Positions 1 to 10,000 of a DNA stretch of 64,000 nucleotides are shown here, one piece after another. The stretch comes from Nocardiopsis alba DSM 43377 (lineage in GTDB: Bacteria; Actinomycetota; Actinomycetes; Streptosporangiales; Streptosporangiaceae). Positions within the stretch are counted from its first letter, which is position 1. Each line of letters begins with the position of its first letter. The stretch is from positions 62,001-126,000 of the forward strand of contig NZ_ANAC01000017.1 of assembly GCF_000341225.1 (NCBI RefSeq), given 5' to 3'. The notes below the pieces were generated by a model. It did no database searches. It was not told the DNA's origin and saw nothing but the letters and a program-made list of their open reading frames with translations. The position numbers and the translations under genes were made by a program.

Positions 1-1
1 C

Positions 2-415
2 ATGGCGATCATGGACGCCGACCGCTTCGGGATCTCCCAGCTCCACCAGCTCCGCGGACGGGTGGGCCGTGGTCGGCTTCCGGGGCTGTGCCTGCTGGTC
101 ACCGACTCCGAGGAGGGCACCCCGGCCCGTGAGCGCCTGGCCGCGGTGGCCTCCACCACGGACGGCTTCGAGCTCTCCCGCGCCGACCTGGAGATGCGGC
201 GTGAGGGCGACGTGCTCGGCGACGCCCAGTCCGGGAACCGCTCCAGCCTGCGGATGCTCACCCTGGCCTATGACGAGGAACTCATCGGCCAGGCCCGGGA
301 GGAGGCCACCCGCCACGTGGCGGAGGACCCCGACCTGAAGGCGTATCCGCCCTTGGCGGAGGCGCTGGCGGCCCTGCTCCCCGAGGAGCGGGCCGAGTAC
401 CTCGACAAGACCTGA
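2..415 (+). CDS. recG: ATP-dependent DNA helicase RecG, C-terminal fragment
   Basis: This is the 3' end of a gene whose start lies left of the window; 137 residues are visible. The segment with QLHQLRGRVGRG is helicase motif VI of superfamily 2 RecG-type enzymes, preceded by a MDADRFG stretch typical of RecG. The rest (DLEMRREGDVLG and the acidic tail) matches the C-terminal wedge-side extension of RecG. RecG remodels stalled replication forks and branched DNA in the cytoplasm. It is followed 75 bases later by rsmD, a common actinobacterial order (recG-rsmD-coaD). Family assignment is firm; the missing N-terminus is due only to the window edge. Confidence 0.95.
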   Translation: MAIMDADRFGISQLHQLRGRVGRGRLPGLCLLVTDSEEGTPARERLAAVASTTDGFELSRADLEMRREGDVLGDAQSGNRSSLRMLTLAYDEELIGQAREEATRHVAEDPDLKAYPPLAEALAALLPEERAEYLDKT

Positions 416-490
416 TCGGTCTCCCCGCGTCGTCGATCCACCGGGCGGCGCGGGGGAGGGGCGGCCGAAGACCCCACTACCGTGGTGGCC

Positions 491-1057
491 ATGACCCGCA
501 TCATCGCAGGGGCGGCGGGTGGCCGACGGATCACCGCCCCCGACGGCCGCACCACCAGGCCCACCAGTGACCGCGCCCGGGAGGCGTTGTTCTCCTCGGT
601 CCAATCCGACCTGGGCTCCCTCGAGGGGGTCCGGGTGATGGACCTGTACGCGGGATCGGGGGCGATCGGTCTGGAGGCCCTCTCCCGCGGCGCCGCGCAC
701 GCCCTACTGGTGGAGGCCGACCGCAGGGCCGCCCAGGTGGTCCGCGACAACATCGCCGCCCTGCGCATGCCCGGAGCGCGCCTGGTCGCCGACCGGGTGG
801 AGCGGGTCCTGGCCCGGGACAACACCGGTGACCCCTACGACCTGGTCGTCGCCGACCCGCCCTACGCGGTCACCGACGAGGAGGTCGGCTCGATCCTGTC
901 GGACCTGGTCGCCCACGGCTGGACCACGACGGACACGGTGGTCGTGGTCGAGCGCTCCAAACGCGGTCCGGAACCCGCCTGGCCGAAGGGGATCGAGCTC
1001 GATCGCAGCCGGAAGTACGGCGAGGCGATCCTCTGGTACGCGAGGGCAACCGGGTAG
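491..1057 (+). CDS. rsmD: 16S rRNA (guanine-N2)-methyltransferase RsmD
   Basis: The 188-residue product starts MTRIIAGAAGGRR, the usual RsmD N-terminus. It carries the SAM-binding motif MDLYAGSGAIGLEAL near residues 45-60 and the catalytic DPPY motif near residue 125. RsmD methylates one guanine of 16S rRNA (G966 in E. coli numbering) during 30S assembly. I placed the start at the ATG at 491, because an in-frame GTG at 482 would only add MVA; neither has a strong ribosome-binding site. It sits between recG and coaD as in most actinobacteria. Confidence 0.93.
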   Translation: MTRIIAGAAGGRRITAPDGRTTRPTSDRAREALFSSVQSDLGSLEGVRVMDLYAGSGAIGLEALSRGAAHALLVEADRRAAQVVRDNIAALRMPGARLVADRVERVLARDNTGDPYDLVVADPPYAVTDEEVGSILSDLVAHGWTTTDTVVVVERSKRGPEPAWPKGIELDRSRKYGEAILWYARATG

Positions 1058-1256
1058 AAAGCGGGCACACGTCACGTTTTCCGGCTTATCGCACGGGAAG
1101 GTTCACACGATCCATGGAAGGTCGTGGGGATGACGTTCTTCGAACCCACCCTGGGTGATTGCGGGCATGATGTGAGTGTTGTCCGAATCGGGGGTCGGGT
1201 GAGGAACCCCGACGACCATGAGAGTCGTGAGCAGTTCTGGAGAGGGGCGATCCATC

Positions 1257-1730
1257 GTGCGCCGAGCCGTCTGTCCGGGTTCCTTCGACCCGGTGACCTA
1301 CGGTCACATCGACATCATCGGTCGAGCCGCCAAGCAGTACGACGAGGTCGTCACCGCCGTGCTCAACAACGTCAACAAGCGGGGCCTGTTCACCGTCCCC
1401 GAGAAACTCGACATGCTCCGTGAGAGCACCTCCGAGTTCGACAACGTGAGCGTCAGCGAGTTCGACGGACTCCTCGTCGACTTCTGCCGCGAGAACGGCA
1501 TCGAGACCATCGTGCGCAGCCTGAGGTCCGTGAGCGACTTCGACTACGAACTCCAGATCGCCCAGATGAACTACCGCCTCTCCGGGGTCGAGACCATGTT
1601 CATGACCGCGAACCCGCAGTACTCGTTCCTCTCCTCCAGCCTCGTCCGAGAGCTGGCCCTGCACCGGGGCGACGTCTCCAGCCTGGTCACCCCTTACGTC
1701 CAGGAGCGCCTTCGCGAGAAGTACGCCTGA
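1257..1730 (+). CDS. coaD: Phosphopantetheine adenylyltransferase
   Basis: The product catalyses the reversible transfer of AMP from ATP to 4'-phosphopantetheine, the penultimate step of coenzyme A synthesis. The N-terminal PGSFDPVTYGHIDII segment carries the T/HxGH nucleotidyltransferase motif, and the C-terminal SSSLVRELA segment is the second conserved motif. I chose GTG 1257 (157 residues, the normal family length) because GGAGAGG lies about 12 bases upstream. An ATG at 1218 would add 13 unconserved residues. The gene follows rsmD after a 199-base gap in which I see no gene. Confidence 0.95.
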   Translation: MRRAVCPGSFDPVTYGHIDIIGRAAKQYDEVVTAVLNNVNKRGLFTVPEKLDMLRESTSEFDNVSVSEFDGLLVDFCRENGIETIVRSLRSVSDFDYELQIAQMNYRLSGVETMFMTANPQYSFLSSSLVRELALHRGDVSSLVTPYVQERLREKYA

Positions 1731-2039
1731 ACCGCTCGAACACGGTCCGAAGCGGAGCGGAGGACCGGAGCGAACACGGTTCGGGGGCCGGGAGTGTTCT
1801 ACAGGACGACTCGAGCCGCCCGTGGACCAAGGCGAGCACAGCACGATTTGGGTGGTCGGGACATGGTAGGTAGAATCGTGGTTCGATCATGGGCGTCGCC
1901 GGTCTTCGGCGTGCGCTCAGGCCGGTCAGCACCACCGTGACCGACCGACGCCTCGGCGTCGGCGAGCTCGTGCCCGGCCCCCGGAACCTCTCCTGAAAGC
2001 GCGATCACCCTGTCTCGTCTAGATGCCCGTGACCCGTAC
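1731..2039. other. Intergenic gap coaD to DUF177
   Basis: There is no convincing gene in these 309 bases; open frames on either strand are shadows. The only recognisable element is the promoter-like pair at 1848-1876. Confidence 0.6.
1848..1876 (+). promoter_or_regulatory. Candidate sigma-A type promoter for DUF177-rpmF
   Basis: TTGGGT (1848-1853) and TAGAAT (1871-1876) are separated by 17 bases. This is a good -10 and a partial -35 match to the housekeeping consensus, about 165 bases upstream of the DUF177 gene. It is seen in sequence only; activity is inferred. Confidence 0.5.
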
Positions 2040-2588
2040 GTGGTCGACACCCGCCAGCTGGGTCGCCAGCCGGGGTCGATGCGGACCGTCAGTCGTATCG
2101 TGACCCTCCCCGAGGCGTTCACGACGGCGATGGCGAGCGTGCCCGAAGGCCAGGAGATCGAGCTCGACCTGCGACTGGAGGCCGTCATGGAGGGGGTTCT
2201 GGTCACCGGGACCGTCACCGGACGCCTCACGGCCGAGTGCTCTCGCTGTCTCGAACCCCTGTCCGAGGAGCTGGAGGCGGGCTTCCAGGAGCTGTACCGC
2301 TACGCCGACGACGAGGACGGTACCGCCTCGGCCGGTGACGAGGACGCGGACGACGAGGATGAGGACTACTATCTAGAGGGCGATCTGCTCGACCTCGAAC
2401 CGGTGGTCCGAGACGCCGTCGTGCTCGCGCTCCCGCTCTCGCCCCTGTGCGAACCGGACTGTCCCGGCCTGTGTTCCGAGTGTGGTGTCAAACTCGCCGA
2501 GGCCGGTCCCGACCACGGGCACGGCGACGGCGTCGACCCGCGCTGGGAGGCGCTCCGCTCCATCGCGGACGACCCCGGCCGGAAATGA
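2040..2588 (+). CDS. YceD/DUF177 family protein, likely ribosome-associated
   Basis: The 182-residue product belongs to the DUF177 (YceD) family, almost always encoded just before rpmF, as here. It shows the hallmark cysteines CSRCLEPL near residue 63 and a C-terminal cluster CEPDCPGLCSECG near residues 138-150, consistent with a metal site. A very acidic linker lies between them (residues about 90-115). The family is linked genetically to 23S rRNA or 50S maturation; the molecular role is not settled. The GTG at 2040 is the first standard start, but conserved homologues usually begin about ten residues earlier, so a CTG at 2010 in the same frame could be the real start. Confidence 0.85.
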   Translation: MVDTRQLGRQPGSMRTVSRIVTLPEAFTTAMASVPEGQEIELDLRLEAVMEGVLVTGTVTGRLTAECSRCLEPLSEELEAGFQELYRYADDEDGTASAGDEDADDEDEDYYLEGDLLDLEPVVRDAVVLALPLSPLCEPDCPGLCSECGVKLAEAGPDHGHGDGVDPRWEALRSIADDPGRK

Positions 2589-2718
2589 GCTCGTGAACCG
2601 GTCGCCCGCGGTGCCTCAGGGCCCGACCGACCGGAGCACACCCTCCCCGCCACAGCGCGCGGGGTGACCAGATAAGCGACCTCCCGCGACCGCGCGGGGG
2701 TGACCCAGGAGGATTGAA

Positions 2719-2895
2719 GTGGCCGTCCCGAAGCGGAAGATGTCGCGGAGCAACACCCGGACCCGCCGTTCCCAGTGGAAGGCGTCGCGCCCGGTGCTGG
2801 TCAACTGCCCGCGCTGCCGTGACCCGAAGCAGCCCCACATCGCGTGCCCGACCTGCGGCACCTACAACAACCGCCAGGTCACGAACCCGGCTTAA
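2719..2895 (+). CDS. rpmF: 50S ribosomal protein bL32
   Basis: The 58-residue product begins [20 protein letters not shown], the classic bL32 N-terminus. It has two CxxC pairs (CPRC and CPTC) that would bind zinc, so this is the zinc-containing form rather than a zinc-independent paralogue. Start GTG 2719 is preceded by AGGAGG with ideal spacing. The DUF177-rpmF pairing is conserved across bacteria. A strong hairpin follows at 2953-2992. Confidence 0.97.
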   Translation: MAVPKRKMSRSNTRTRRSQWKASRPVLVNCPRCRDPKQPHIACPTCGTYNNRQVTNPA

Positions 2896-3250
2896 GGTCG
2901 TCGGGTTGTCCGGCTCCGGGCCCTGTCGCCCGATCCCGGTCTTCGACGAACGCACGACGGGGCGGAACCCATGAGGGTGCCGCCCCGCCGTGCTGTTCAG
3001 GGTGTGACCGCGCCGAACGTCCTTTCGTCGCCCGGGCTTTGTAGAGTGATCTGTCAGAGTCGGGGAAGACACCCTTCCGTAACACCTCGACACCGGTGAT
3101 TCCGGTCCCGTCGGGACTCCCGAGTTCGTGGTGGCCGCCGGGGGAGCGCAGGCTCCCGCGACGATCACCTCGTTTTCGAGCGTCCTGTCGGTCCGGGGAA
3201 GCCGCTCCGTTCCGCGCGCGCCCGGCGCGCCCGACAGGAAGCGAACTCGC
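2896..3250. other. Intergenic gap rpmF to rnc
   Basis: This 355-base stretch holds the rpmF terminator (2953-2992) and a possible -10 element TAGAGT at 3042-3047 that could serve rnc; no matching -35 is obvious. The open frame upstream of and fused to rnc is unconserved in composition and I treat it as noncoding. Confidence 0.5.
2953..2992 (+). terminator. Stem-loop terminator after rpmF
   Basis: CGGGGCGG (2958-2965) pairs with CCGCCCCG (2980-2987), with an inner CCC/GGG pairing and an outer CACG/CGTG pairing beyond a single mismatch. It lies 57 bases after the rpmF stop. There is no U-tract, as is usual in high-GC actinobacteria. Confidence 0.7.
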
Positions 3251-4054
3251 GTGGCAAGCCAACTCTCCGTCTCCGAGGCCCGGTCGTTCCACGAGGCGAT
3301 CGGGGTCGAGGTGGACCCCAAGATCCTGCTCCGTGCCCTGACCCACCGCTCCTACGCCTACGAGAAGGGCGGGCTGCCGACCAACGAGCGTCTGGAGTTC
3401 CTGGGGGACTCGGTGCTCGGCCTGGTGGTCACCGACACGCTCTTCCGCAAGCACCCCGACCTGCCCGAGGGGCAGTTGGCCAAGCTGCGCGCCGCCGTGG
3501 TGAACATGCGCGCGCTCGCCGACGTCGCGCGCGGTCTGGGCATCGGCGCCTACATCCGTCTGGGGCGGGGCGAGGAGGGCACCGGGGGACGCGACAAGTC
3601 CTCGATCCTCGCCGACACCCTGGAGGCCATCATCGGCGCGGTCTACCTGGACCGCGGCCTGGACGTGGCCTCGGAGTTCGTGCACCGCCTCTTCGACCCG
3701 CTGATCGCCACCGCCTCCGGGCTGGGCGCGGGGCTGGACTGGAAGACCTCCCTCCAGGAGCTCACCGCCGCCGAGATGCTCGGTGTGCCCGAATACCACG
3801 TGGACGAGAGCGGCCCCGACCACCAGAAGACCTTCCGTGCCACCGTCCGGGTCGCGGGGGAGAGCTATGGCCTGGGGGAGGGGCGCAGTAAGAAGGAGGC
3901 CGAGCAGCAGGCCGCCGAGTCCGCCTGGAAGGCCATCCGCGCCCGCTCCGAGCAGAGCGCCGCGCAGGGCGGAGACCGGCCCCAGAAGGGCCAGGGCTCC
4001 GGTAAGACGCAGAGCGGCCGTTCCAAGGGCCGCTCCGGCGGCGGGCAGGGCTGA
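3251..4054 (+). CDS. rnc: Ribonuclease III
   Basis: This double-stranded-RNA endonuclease processes rRNA precursors and structured mRNAs. The RNase III signature [14 protein letters not shown] (about residues 45-58) and the second acidic motif [13 protein letters not shown] (about 122-134) supply the metal-binding carboxylates. A double-stranded-RNA-binding domain follows (about 160-230), and the last 35 residues are a Gly/Ser/Lys/Arg-rich tail. I chose GTG 3251 (267 residues, AGGAAG nine bases upstream) over an upstream GTG that would add 41 unconserved residues. The next gene mutM starts three bases after the stop, so the two are probably cotranscribed. Confidence 0.93.
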   Translation: MASQLSVSEARSFHEAIGVEVDPKILLRALTHRSYAYEKGGLPTNERLEFLGDSVLGLVVTDTLFRKHPDLPEGQLAKLRAAVVNMRALADVARGLGIGAYIRLGRGEEGTGGRDKSSILADTLEAIIGAVYLDRGLDVASEFVHRLFDPLIATASGLGAGLDWKTSLQELTAAEMLGVPEYHVDESGPDHQKTFRATVRVAGESYGLGEGRSKKEAEQQAAESAWKAIRARSEQSAAQGGDRPQKGQGSGKTQSGRSKGRSGGGQG

Positions 4055-4057
4055 GCG

Positions 4058-4918
4058 ATGCCGGAACTGCCCGAGGTCGAGGTCGTACGTCGTGGTCTCG
4101 TCGACCACGCGGTGGGCCGTCGGATCGGTGACGTCGAGGTGCTGCACCCGCGTTCGATCCGCCGGCACGTGGCCGGTCCCGCGGATTTCGCCGGACGTCT
4201 GGAGGGGCGTACCCCCACGGCCGTGCGTCGCCGCGGCAAGTACATGTGGTTGGTGCTGGACAGCGGCGAGATGCTCCTGACCCATCTGGGCATGAGCGGC
4301 CAGATGCTGGTGCAGCCGCAGGGCAAACCGGACGAGAAGCACCTGCGGGTGCGGCTTCCGTTGGCCGACGGCAACGAGTTGCGCTTCGTCGACCAGCGCA
4401 CCTTCGGTCACCTGTTGGTGGACGAACCGGGCGAACGGGTCGAGGTGCCCGCCTCGGTGGACCACATCGCCCTGGACCCGCTGGATCCGGAGTTCGTCCC
4501 GAAGGTGTTCGTCCGGGCCCTGCGGGCCAAGCGGACCGAGGTCAAGCGCGCCCTGTTGGACCAGTCGCTGATCAGTGGTGTGGGCAACATCTACGCGGAC
4601 GAGGCGCTGTGGCGTTCGCGTCTGCACTGGGCCCGGTCCACGCGGGGGCTGGACACCGCGGCGGCGTTGGAATTGCTGGGACACGTGACCGACGTGATGT
4701 CCGAGGCTCTGGAGGTGGGCGGCACCACCTTCGACGGTCTCTACGTCAACGTCAACGGGGAGAGCGGCTACTTCGAACGCGGGCTGAACGCGTACGGGCG
4801 CCGTGACCGGCCGTGCGGCCGTTGTGGGACCCCCATCGTGCGCGAGGCGTTCATGAACCGCTCGTCGTTCAGCTGCCCGAGCTGCCAGAAGGCGCCCCGA
4901 GGGGTCCGCCCTTCATGA
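4058..4918 (+). CDS. mutM: Formamidopyrimidine-DNA glycosylase MutM/Fpg
   Basis: This bifunctional DNA glycosylase/AP lyase excises oxidised purines such as 8-oxoguanine. The product (286 residues) begins [14 protein letters not shown]: after Met removal the Pro is the Schiff-base nucleophile and the next Glu is catalytic. The helix-two-turn-helix region includes [16 protein letters not shown] (about residue 168), and a C-terminal zinc finger has four cysteines from CGRCG (about 253) to CPSC. It follows rnc by three bases and overlaps the next gene by four (ATGA). All catalytic features are intact. Confidence 0.96.
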   Translation: MPELPEVEVVRRGLVDHAVGRRIGDVEVLHPRSIRRHVAGPADFAGRLEGRTPTAVRRRGKYMWLVLDSGEMLLTHLGMSGQMLVQPQGKPDEKHLRVRLPLADGNELRFVDQRTFGHLLVDEPGERVEVPASVDHIALDPLDPEFVPKVFVRALRAKRTEVKRALLDQSLISGVGNIYADEALWRSRLHWARSTRGLDTAAALELLGHVTDVMSEALEVGGTTFDGLYVNVNGESGYFERGLNAYGRRDRPCGRCGTPIVREAFMNRSSFSCPSCQKAPRGVRPS

Positions 4919-5505
4919 CCGCGTCCACGAAGGTCCTGGCCTGGTCGAGTGGCCGCTGGACGCACCCGCCCGTCGCGGCCGTGGAACGCGGCTCGGAGCT
5001 GCTCGTGACGGCCGCCGAGGGCAGCGACGCCTGGCGCACCACCTCCTACGGGTTCGTCCACGCGAGTGAGCACGCACTCCTCTCTCCGTTCGCCCGGGAC
5101 AGCGCCGTCGAGGTCGAGTTCACCGCCGCCTTCTCCGAGCAGTTCGATCAGGCCGGTGTGTTCATCAAGGTCGGCGAGGCCCACTGGATCAAGGCCGGGG
5201 TCGAGTTCGCGGACGGCGAGCCCCAACTCGGGGCGGTCGTCACCGATGGCATGTCGGACTGGTCGGTCGCCCCGGTCCCGGACTGGCTCGACCGCCGGGT
5301 CCTGATCCGGGTCAGCCGATCCGGGGACGCGCTCACCGTCCGCGCCTCCGTCGACGGAGGCGCGCCGCGGCTCGTCCGGCTCATCCCCTTCGCGCCCGAC
5401 CTGGTCGCGTACGCCGGTCCGCTGATCTGCGCTCCGACCCGTGCGGGGCTCACCGTCCCCTTCCATGCCTGGCGGACCACCCCGGCGGACGCGGCTCTGC
5501 ACTGA
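4915..5505 (+). CDS. DUF1349 family protein (concanavalin-like fold)
   Basis: The 196-residue product has the pattern of the DUF1349 family, predicted to adopt a concanavalin/laminin-G-like beta sandwich: [31 protein letters not shown] and [18 protein letters not shown]. No signal peptide is visible, so it is probably cytoplasmic. Start ATG 4915 overlaps the mutM stop (ATGA), implying translational coupling. The biochemical function of the family is not known; a sugar-binding role is often guessed from the fold. Confidence 0.8.
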   Translation: MTASTKVLAWSSGRWTHPPVAAVERGSELLVTAAEGSDAWRTTSYGFVHASEHALLSPFARDSAVEVEFTAAFSEQFDQAGVFIKVGEAHWIKAGVEFADGEPQLGAVVTDGMSDWSVAPVPDWLDRRVLIRVSRSGDALTVRASVDGGAPRLVRLIPFAPDLVAYAGPLICAPTRAGLTVPFHAWRTTPADAALH

Positions 5506-5718
5506 GACGGCGCGAAGAACGCCGGCGGCGTATGACCGTCCGGCCTTCGATGGGGGAACCCGCCCCGACCCGTCACGGCCGGGAGGCGTGGGAGACTCGG
5601 TCATCCGATCTGTCGGAAGGCGCTCGGGCCATGTCCATGAGGTCCGTGGGAGCGTGCCGAGAGAATCGGGCGTGTCGGTGAGGAAAGTGTCCCCACGAAG
5701 TAAGGGAGTGCCTGGGTC

Positions 5719-6006
5719 ATGGGGGAAGAGGACTGTCCGGTCCGCATGAACGCGTGGGTGCGCGGACGCGTTCAGGGAGTGGGTTTTCGCTGGTGGACGC
5801 GGTCTCGCGCGCTCGAACTGGGTCTGACGGGGGCCGCCACGAACCTGGACGACGGTCGGGTCGAGGTCGTCGCGGAGGGGCCGAAGAGCGCCTGCGAACG
5901 GCTTCTGGACCGGCTCAAGGGCGACGGAACACCCGGTCGTGTGGATTCCGTGGTCGAACGTTGGGGCGAGGCGGGGGGTTCCTTCGACGGTTTCGTCGAA
6001 CGGTGA
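5719..6006 (+). CDS. acyP: Acylphosphatase
   Basis: This small (95-residue) cytosolic enzyme hydrolyses carboxyl-phosphate bonds. It carries the signature [13 protein letters not shown] (about residues 16-28), whose Arg binds phosphate, and the catalytic Asn within [12 protein letters not shown]. acyP next to smc is a familiar actinobacterial arrangement. Start ATG 5719 was chosen because the signature then sits at the usual distance from the N-terminus. Confidence 0.93.
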   Translation: MGEEDCPVRMNAWVRGRVQGVGFRWWTRSRALELGLTGAATNLDDGRVEVVAEGPKSACERLLDRLKGDGTPGRVDSVVERWGEAGGSFDGFVER

Positions 6007-6408
6007 GTATGCTGGAAGGGTAACGCGGTTCGAGTAAGCGCCGTGGAGCGGCGCGACCGGGAGGTCGCGATGGCCCACGGACCACCCGAGGGCCGACCAC
6101 CCGACCCCGTTCTCCGATCGGCACGCGAGTACGCGGCCGGCGAGGGGGAGCGGTTCCGTCGGAGGGGCCCGTAGAACCGGGGTGGATCACATTCGGACCG
6201 TGCCCGGCCACATGCCCTGATCATCTCTGTACGGGGTGTGGAAGTTACGGACCGTTGTAATCCAATCTTGACCAGCGGCGCGCAGGGTGAGACTCTGGAA
6301 GGCATACCGCGCACCTTCCACCCGTGAGATCGGCGATCGACCGAGTAGGCCACGGGAACGTCCTACGTGCGCATCACCACTGGTCACTCAGTGTGGAGGA
6401 CCCACATC
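6007..6408. other. Intergenic gap acyP to coiled-coil gene
   Basis: This 402-base gap has no gene I can support. A 7-bp hairpin with GGGA loop (6052-6069, CGCGACC/GGTCGCG) could end acyP transcription. TTGACC (6268-6273), 17 bases, then GACTCT (6291-6296) is a possible promoter for the next gene. Confidence 0.45.
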
Positions 6409-6600
6409 ATGGCGAAGGCTCTGTTCGGCCACGTCGGCGGCTCCGACCCTCGAATGGTCTCGGAGATGCGACGGCTTCAGAAGCGGGTACGCGACCTCGA
6501 GGACGAGATCAGCCGTCTTCAGGCACAGAACGACCAGCTCAGCATGGCCGTCACCGACGTCGCCACCAGTGCGACCGACCGCGAGCCCGCGCTCGCCTGA
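6409..6600 (+). CDS. Small conserved coiled-coil protein upstream of smc
   Basis: The 63-residue product starts MAKALFGHVGGSDPRMVSEM. It continues into a heptad-like helix (residues about 18-45: RRLQKRVRDLEDEISRLQAQ) with leucines spaced as in a short coiled coil. GGAGG lies nine bases before ATG 6409. Similar small proteins precede smc or follow acyP in other actinobacteria, as far as I recall. No function is known; a partner role with SMC or cell division proteins is only a guess from context. Confidence 0.75.
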   Translation: MAKALFGHVGGSDPRMVSEMRRLQKRVRDLEDEISRLQAQNDQLSMAVTDVATSATDREPALA

Positions 6601-7027
6601 CCCGCGTCGCTCCGTTCACCGTCCACGAGATCGACGGTCCGAACGAGACGCACCGATCCACTGACGGGGACGCCTACCGCAGCACAGGCGTCCCTGGCCG
6701 GATCGTCGACCGGCATCGGTCGGTCTCATAACGGCCTCCACCCGCGGTGGTGCCGTCGATCATCCGTTCATCCGCCGCCCTTTCCCTTTCTTTGCGGCTT
6801 CTTTTACCGTTGTACCCGGCGGACTTGAGGACAACCCTCCGTGTCCGCCGGATCCTCTCCCTGTCATCGGACCCCCGTTCACCCGCCCTTCGCGCGACGA
6901 CGGTGGCGCAGTTCATCCAGGGTGAAGTGCCCAACCTCCCTCTTCGGGCCCCGCTTCGTGGCACCCTTGTTGTCGGCCTCGTGGTGACCACCCGTGGCGA
7001 CAACGGTGACCGTCGTGGGAGGTGCTG
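6601..7027. other. Intergenic gap before smc
   Basis: A 427-base gap with a 9-bp hairpin (6667-6694) and a pyrimidine-rich stretch around 6765-6815. No protein or RNA gene is supported. The smc ribosome-binding site GGGAGG closes it at 7017-7022. Confidence 0.5.
6667..6694 (+). terminator. Stem-loop after the coiled-coil gene
   Basis: GGGACGCCT (6667-6675) and AGGCGTCCC (6686-6694) form a perfect 9-bp stem with a 10-base loop, 67 bases after the stop codon of the small upstream gene. Confidence 0.55.
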
Positions 7028-10000
7028 GTGTACCTGAAGAATCTGACGTTGCGCGGCTTCAAGTCGTTCGCGTCGGCCACCACCCTTCGTTTCGAGCCCG
7101 GAATCACCTGTGTGGTGGGGCCCAACGGCTCGGGCAAGTCCAACGTCGTCGACGCCCTGTCCTGGGTGATGGGCGAACAGGGCGCCAAGTCCCTGCGCGG
7201 CGGCAAGATGGAGGACGTGATCTTCGCGGGCACCTCCACCCGCCAGGCGTTGGGCCGCGCCGAGGTCAGTCTCACCATCGACAACACCGATGGTGCCCTG
7301 CCGATCGACTACACCGAGGTCACCATCAAGCGGACGATGTTCCGCAACGGCGGCTCCGAGTACGCGATCAACGGCGACACCTGCCGTCTGTTGGACATCC
7401 AGGACCTGCTCAGCGATTCCGGCATCGGCCGGGAGATGCACGTCATCGTCGGTCAGGGCCAGTTGGACACCGTCCTGCACGCGGGTCCCGAAGAGCGCCG
7501 CGCCCTCATCGAGGAGGCCGCGGGCATCCTCAAGCACCGCAAGCGCAAAGAGCGGGCGATCCGCAAGCTCAACGCGATGCAGGGCAACCTCGACCGGGTC
7601 ACCGACCTGACCGCCGAGCTGCGTCGTCAGCTCAAACCCCTGGGCCGCCAGGCCGAACTGGCCCGTAAGGCCGCCGTCATCCAGGCCGACCTGCGCGACG
7701 CCCGCCTGCGGCTGCTCGCCGACGACATCGTCACCCTCACCGAACAGCTCGCCAAGGAGGAGGCCGACGAGAAGGAGGTCCTCCAGCGGCGCGGGGCCGC
7801 CGAGGCCGCCCTCGAACAGGCCCAAGGGCGCGAGGCCGAGCTGGAGGCGCAGGCCACCGCGGCCGCGCCCGCGCTGGCCAGGGCCGGCGACACCTACCAC
7901 GCGCTCTCCCGCCTCACCGAACGCCTGGACGCCGTACGCGGCCTGGCCACCGAACGGCACCAGAACCTCGTCGCCGTGCAGGGCGAGATCATCCGCCGCC
8001 GGGATCCCGAGGAACTGGAGATGGAGGCCGAGGAGGTCGCCGCCCAGGAGGAGGAGCTCCAGGCGGGGCTGGAGGAGGCCCGCGAGATCCTGGAGACCGG
8101 TGTCACCGAGCGTGCCGCCGCCGAGGACGCCCTGCGCCGTGAGGAGCGGCGCCTGGAGGCGGCCTCGAGGGCCGCCGCCGAACGCCGAGAGGGCATCGTC
8201 CGGCTCGCCGCGAGGGTGGAGAGTCTGCGCGGACGCGTGGCCTCCCACGAGACCGAGATCACCCGGCTGGAGGAGTCGGCCCGCCAGGCCGCCGAACGCG
8301 CGACCACCGCCCAGACCGAGTACGAGATGGCCGCCGAGGAGGCCGCCGGTCTCGATGAGGGCGACGCCGAACTCGACCAGACCCAGGAGCTGTACGCACG
8401 ACGTCTGTCCGCCGCCGACGTCGAACTCGACCGTCTCCGCGGAGAGGAACGCGCCGCCGAGGGCGAGCGCGCCGCCCTGGCGGCCCGTAAGGAGGCCCTG
8501 GAACTGGGGCTGGCGCACAAGGACGGTGCCGGCACGCTCCTGGAAGCGGGGCTGCCCGGCATGCTCGGCGGTCTGGCCGCCCTCGTCCAGGTCGACTCCG
8601 GACACGAGACCGCCGTCGCGGCCGCCTTCGGGGTGGCCGCCGGAGCCGTGGCCGTTCGAGACCACGACAGCGCCATGGCCGCCCTGGAACTCCTCAAGTC
8701 CGAGGACGCGGGCCGGGCCGGCATCGTGGTGGCCCGGGCGGTCCCCTCGCTCGACCGTGCCTCCTGGCCGGAGGTGCCCTCGGGAGTGCGTTACGCCGCC
8801 GACGCGGTCCAGGCCCCCGAGCACCTGGCCGACGCCGTCGCCGCCCTGTTGGACCGGGTGGCCCTGGTCCCGGACACCCGGAGCGCGCTCGAACTGGTCG
8901 AGGCCCTGCCGGGCGTACGAGCCGTCACCCCCGAGGGCGACGTGTTCGCCACCGAGATGGTCCACGGCGGAACCGCCGCCGCGCCCAGCCTCCTGGAGGT
9001 CCAGGCCGCGGTGGACGAGGCCGCCGAACGGCTGGAGGCCGCCACCGAGAACGCCAAGCGGGTGGCGGCCGAGCTGGAGACCGCCCGCCGGGAACGGGCC
9101 GAGGTCGCCACCGCCGCCGAGGAGCTCACCGCCCGGCGCCGTCAGAGCGACCGCGCGCGCAATCAGGCGGCCCAGCGCCTGGGCAAGCTCGCCGGTCAGG
9201 CCCGCTCGGCGGAGGCCGAGTCCGAGCGCTACGCGGCCGCCGCCGTCAAGGCCGCCGCCGCGCGCGGCGAGGACGGCGAGCGGCTGGAGCGGTTGGAGGA
9301 GGAGCTGGCCGAGGCGGAGGAGATCGCCGCGGCCGTCGAGGAGGAGGCTCCCGACGCCGACCACCGTGAGGAACTGTCGGCTCTGGCGGAACAGGCCCGC
9401 GCCACCGAGATGGAACGTCGGCTGGCGGTGCGCACCGCCGAGGAGCGCGCGCGTTCGATGGCGGGCCGGGCCGAGGCGCTGCGGGCCCAGGCTGCCGAGG
9501 AACGTCGGGCCGTGGAGCGTGAGGCCGAACGTCGTCGTCGGCGCGCGGCCCAGGCCACCGTCGCCCGGGCCGTCGCGGAGAGCGCCGGTCTCGCCTTGGA
9601 GCGGATCGCGCTCTCCCTGGCCGCCGCCGAGACCGAGCGCTCCGCCGCCGAGGCCGAACGCGAGGCCCGGGACGGCGAGCTGAAGACCGTGCGCGCCCGA
9701 GTACGCGAACTCTCCGTCGAACTGGAGAAGCTCACCAGTTCCGCGCACAGTGGCGAGATGGCCCGGGCGGAGCGCAGGCTGCGCCTGGAACAACTGGAGA
9801 CCAAGGCCTTGGAGGAGCTGGGCGTGGACGTGCCCACCCTCATCGCCGAGTACGGCCCCCGCGTCCCGGTGCCGCCACCGGTGGACGCGGGCGAGGACGC
9901 GGTCCCGCTACCGTACGTGCGCGAGGTGCAGGCCAAGCGGCTCAAGACCGCCGAACGTCAGCTCAACCAGTTGGGCAAGATCAACCCCCTGGCGTTGGAG

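Noticed and set aside
6674..9793. Long - strand open frame (about 1000 codons) opposite smc
   Set aside because: It is a mirror of smc coiled-coil codons, giving Gly/Leu-rich repeats; smc itself is beyond doubt.
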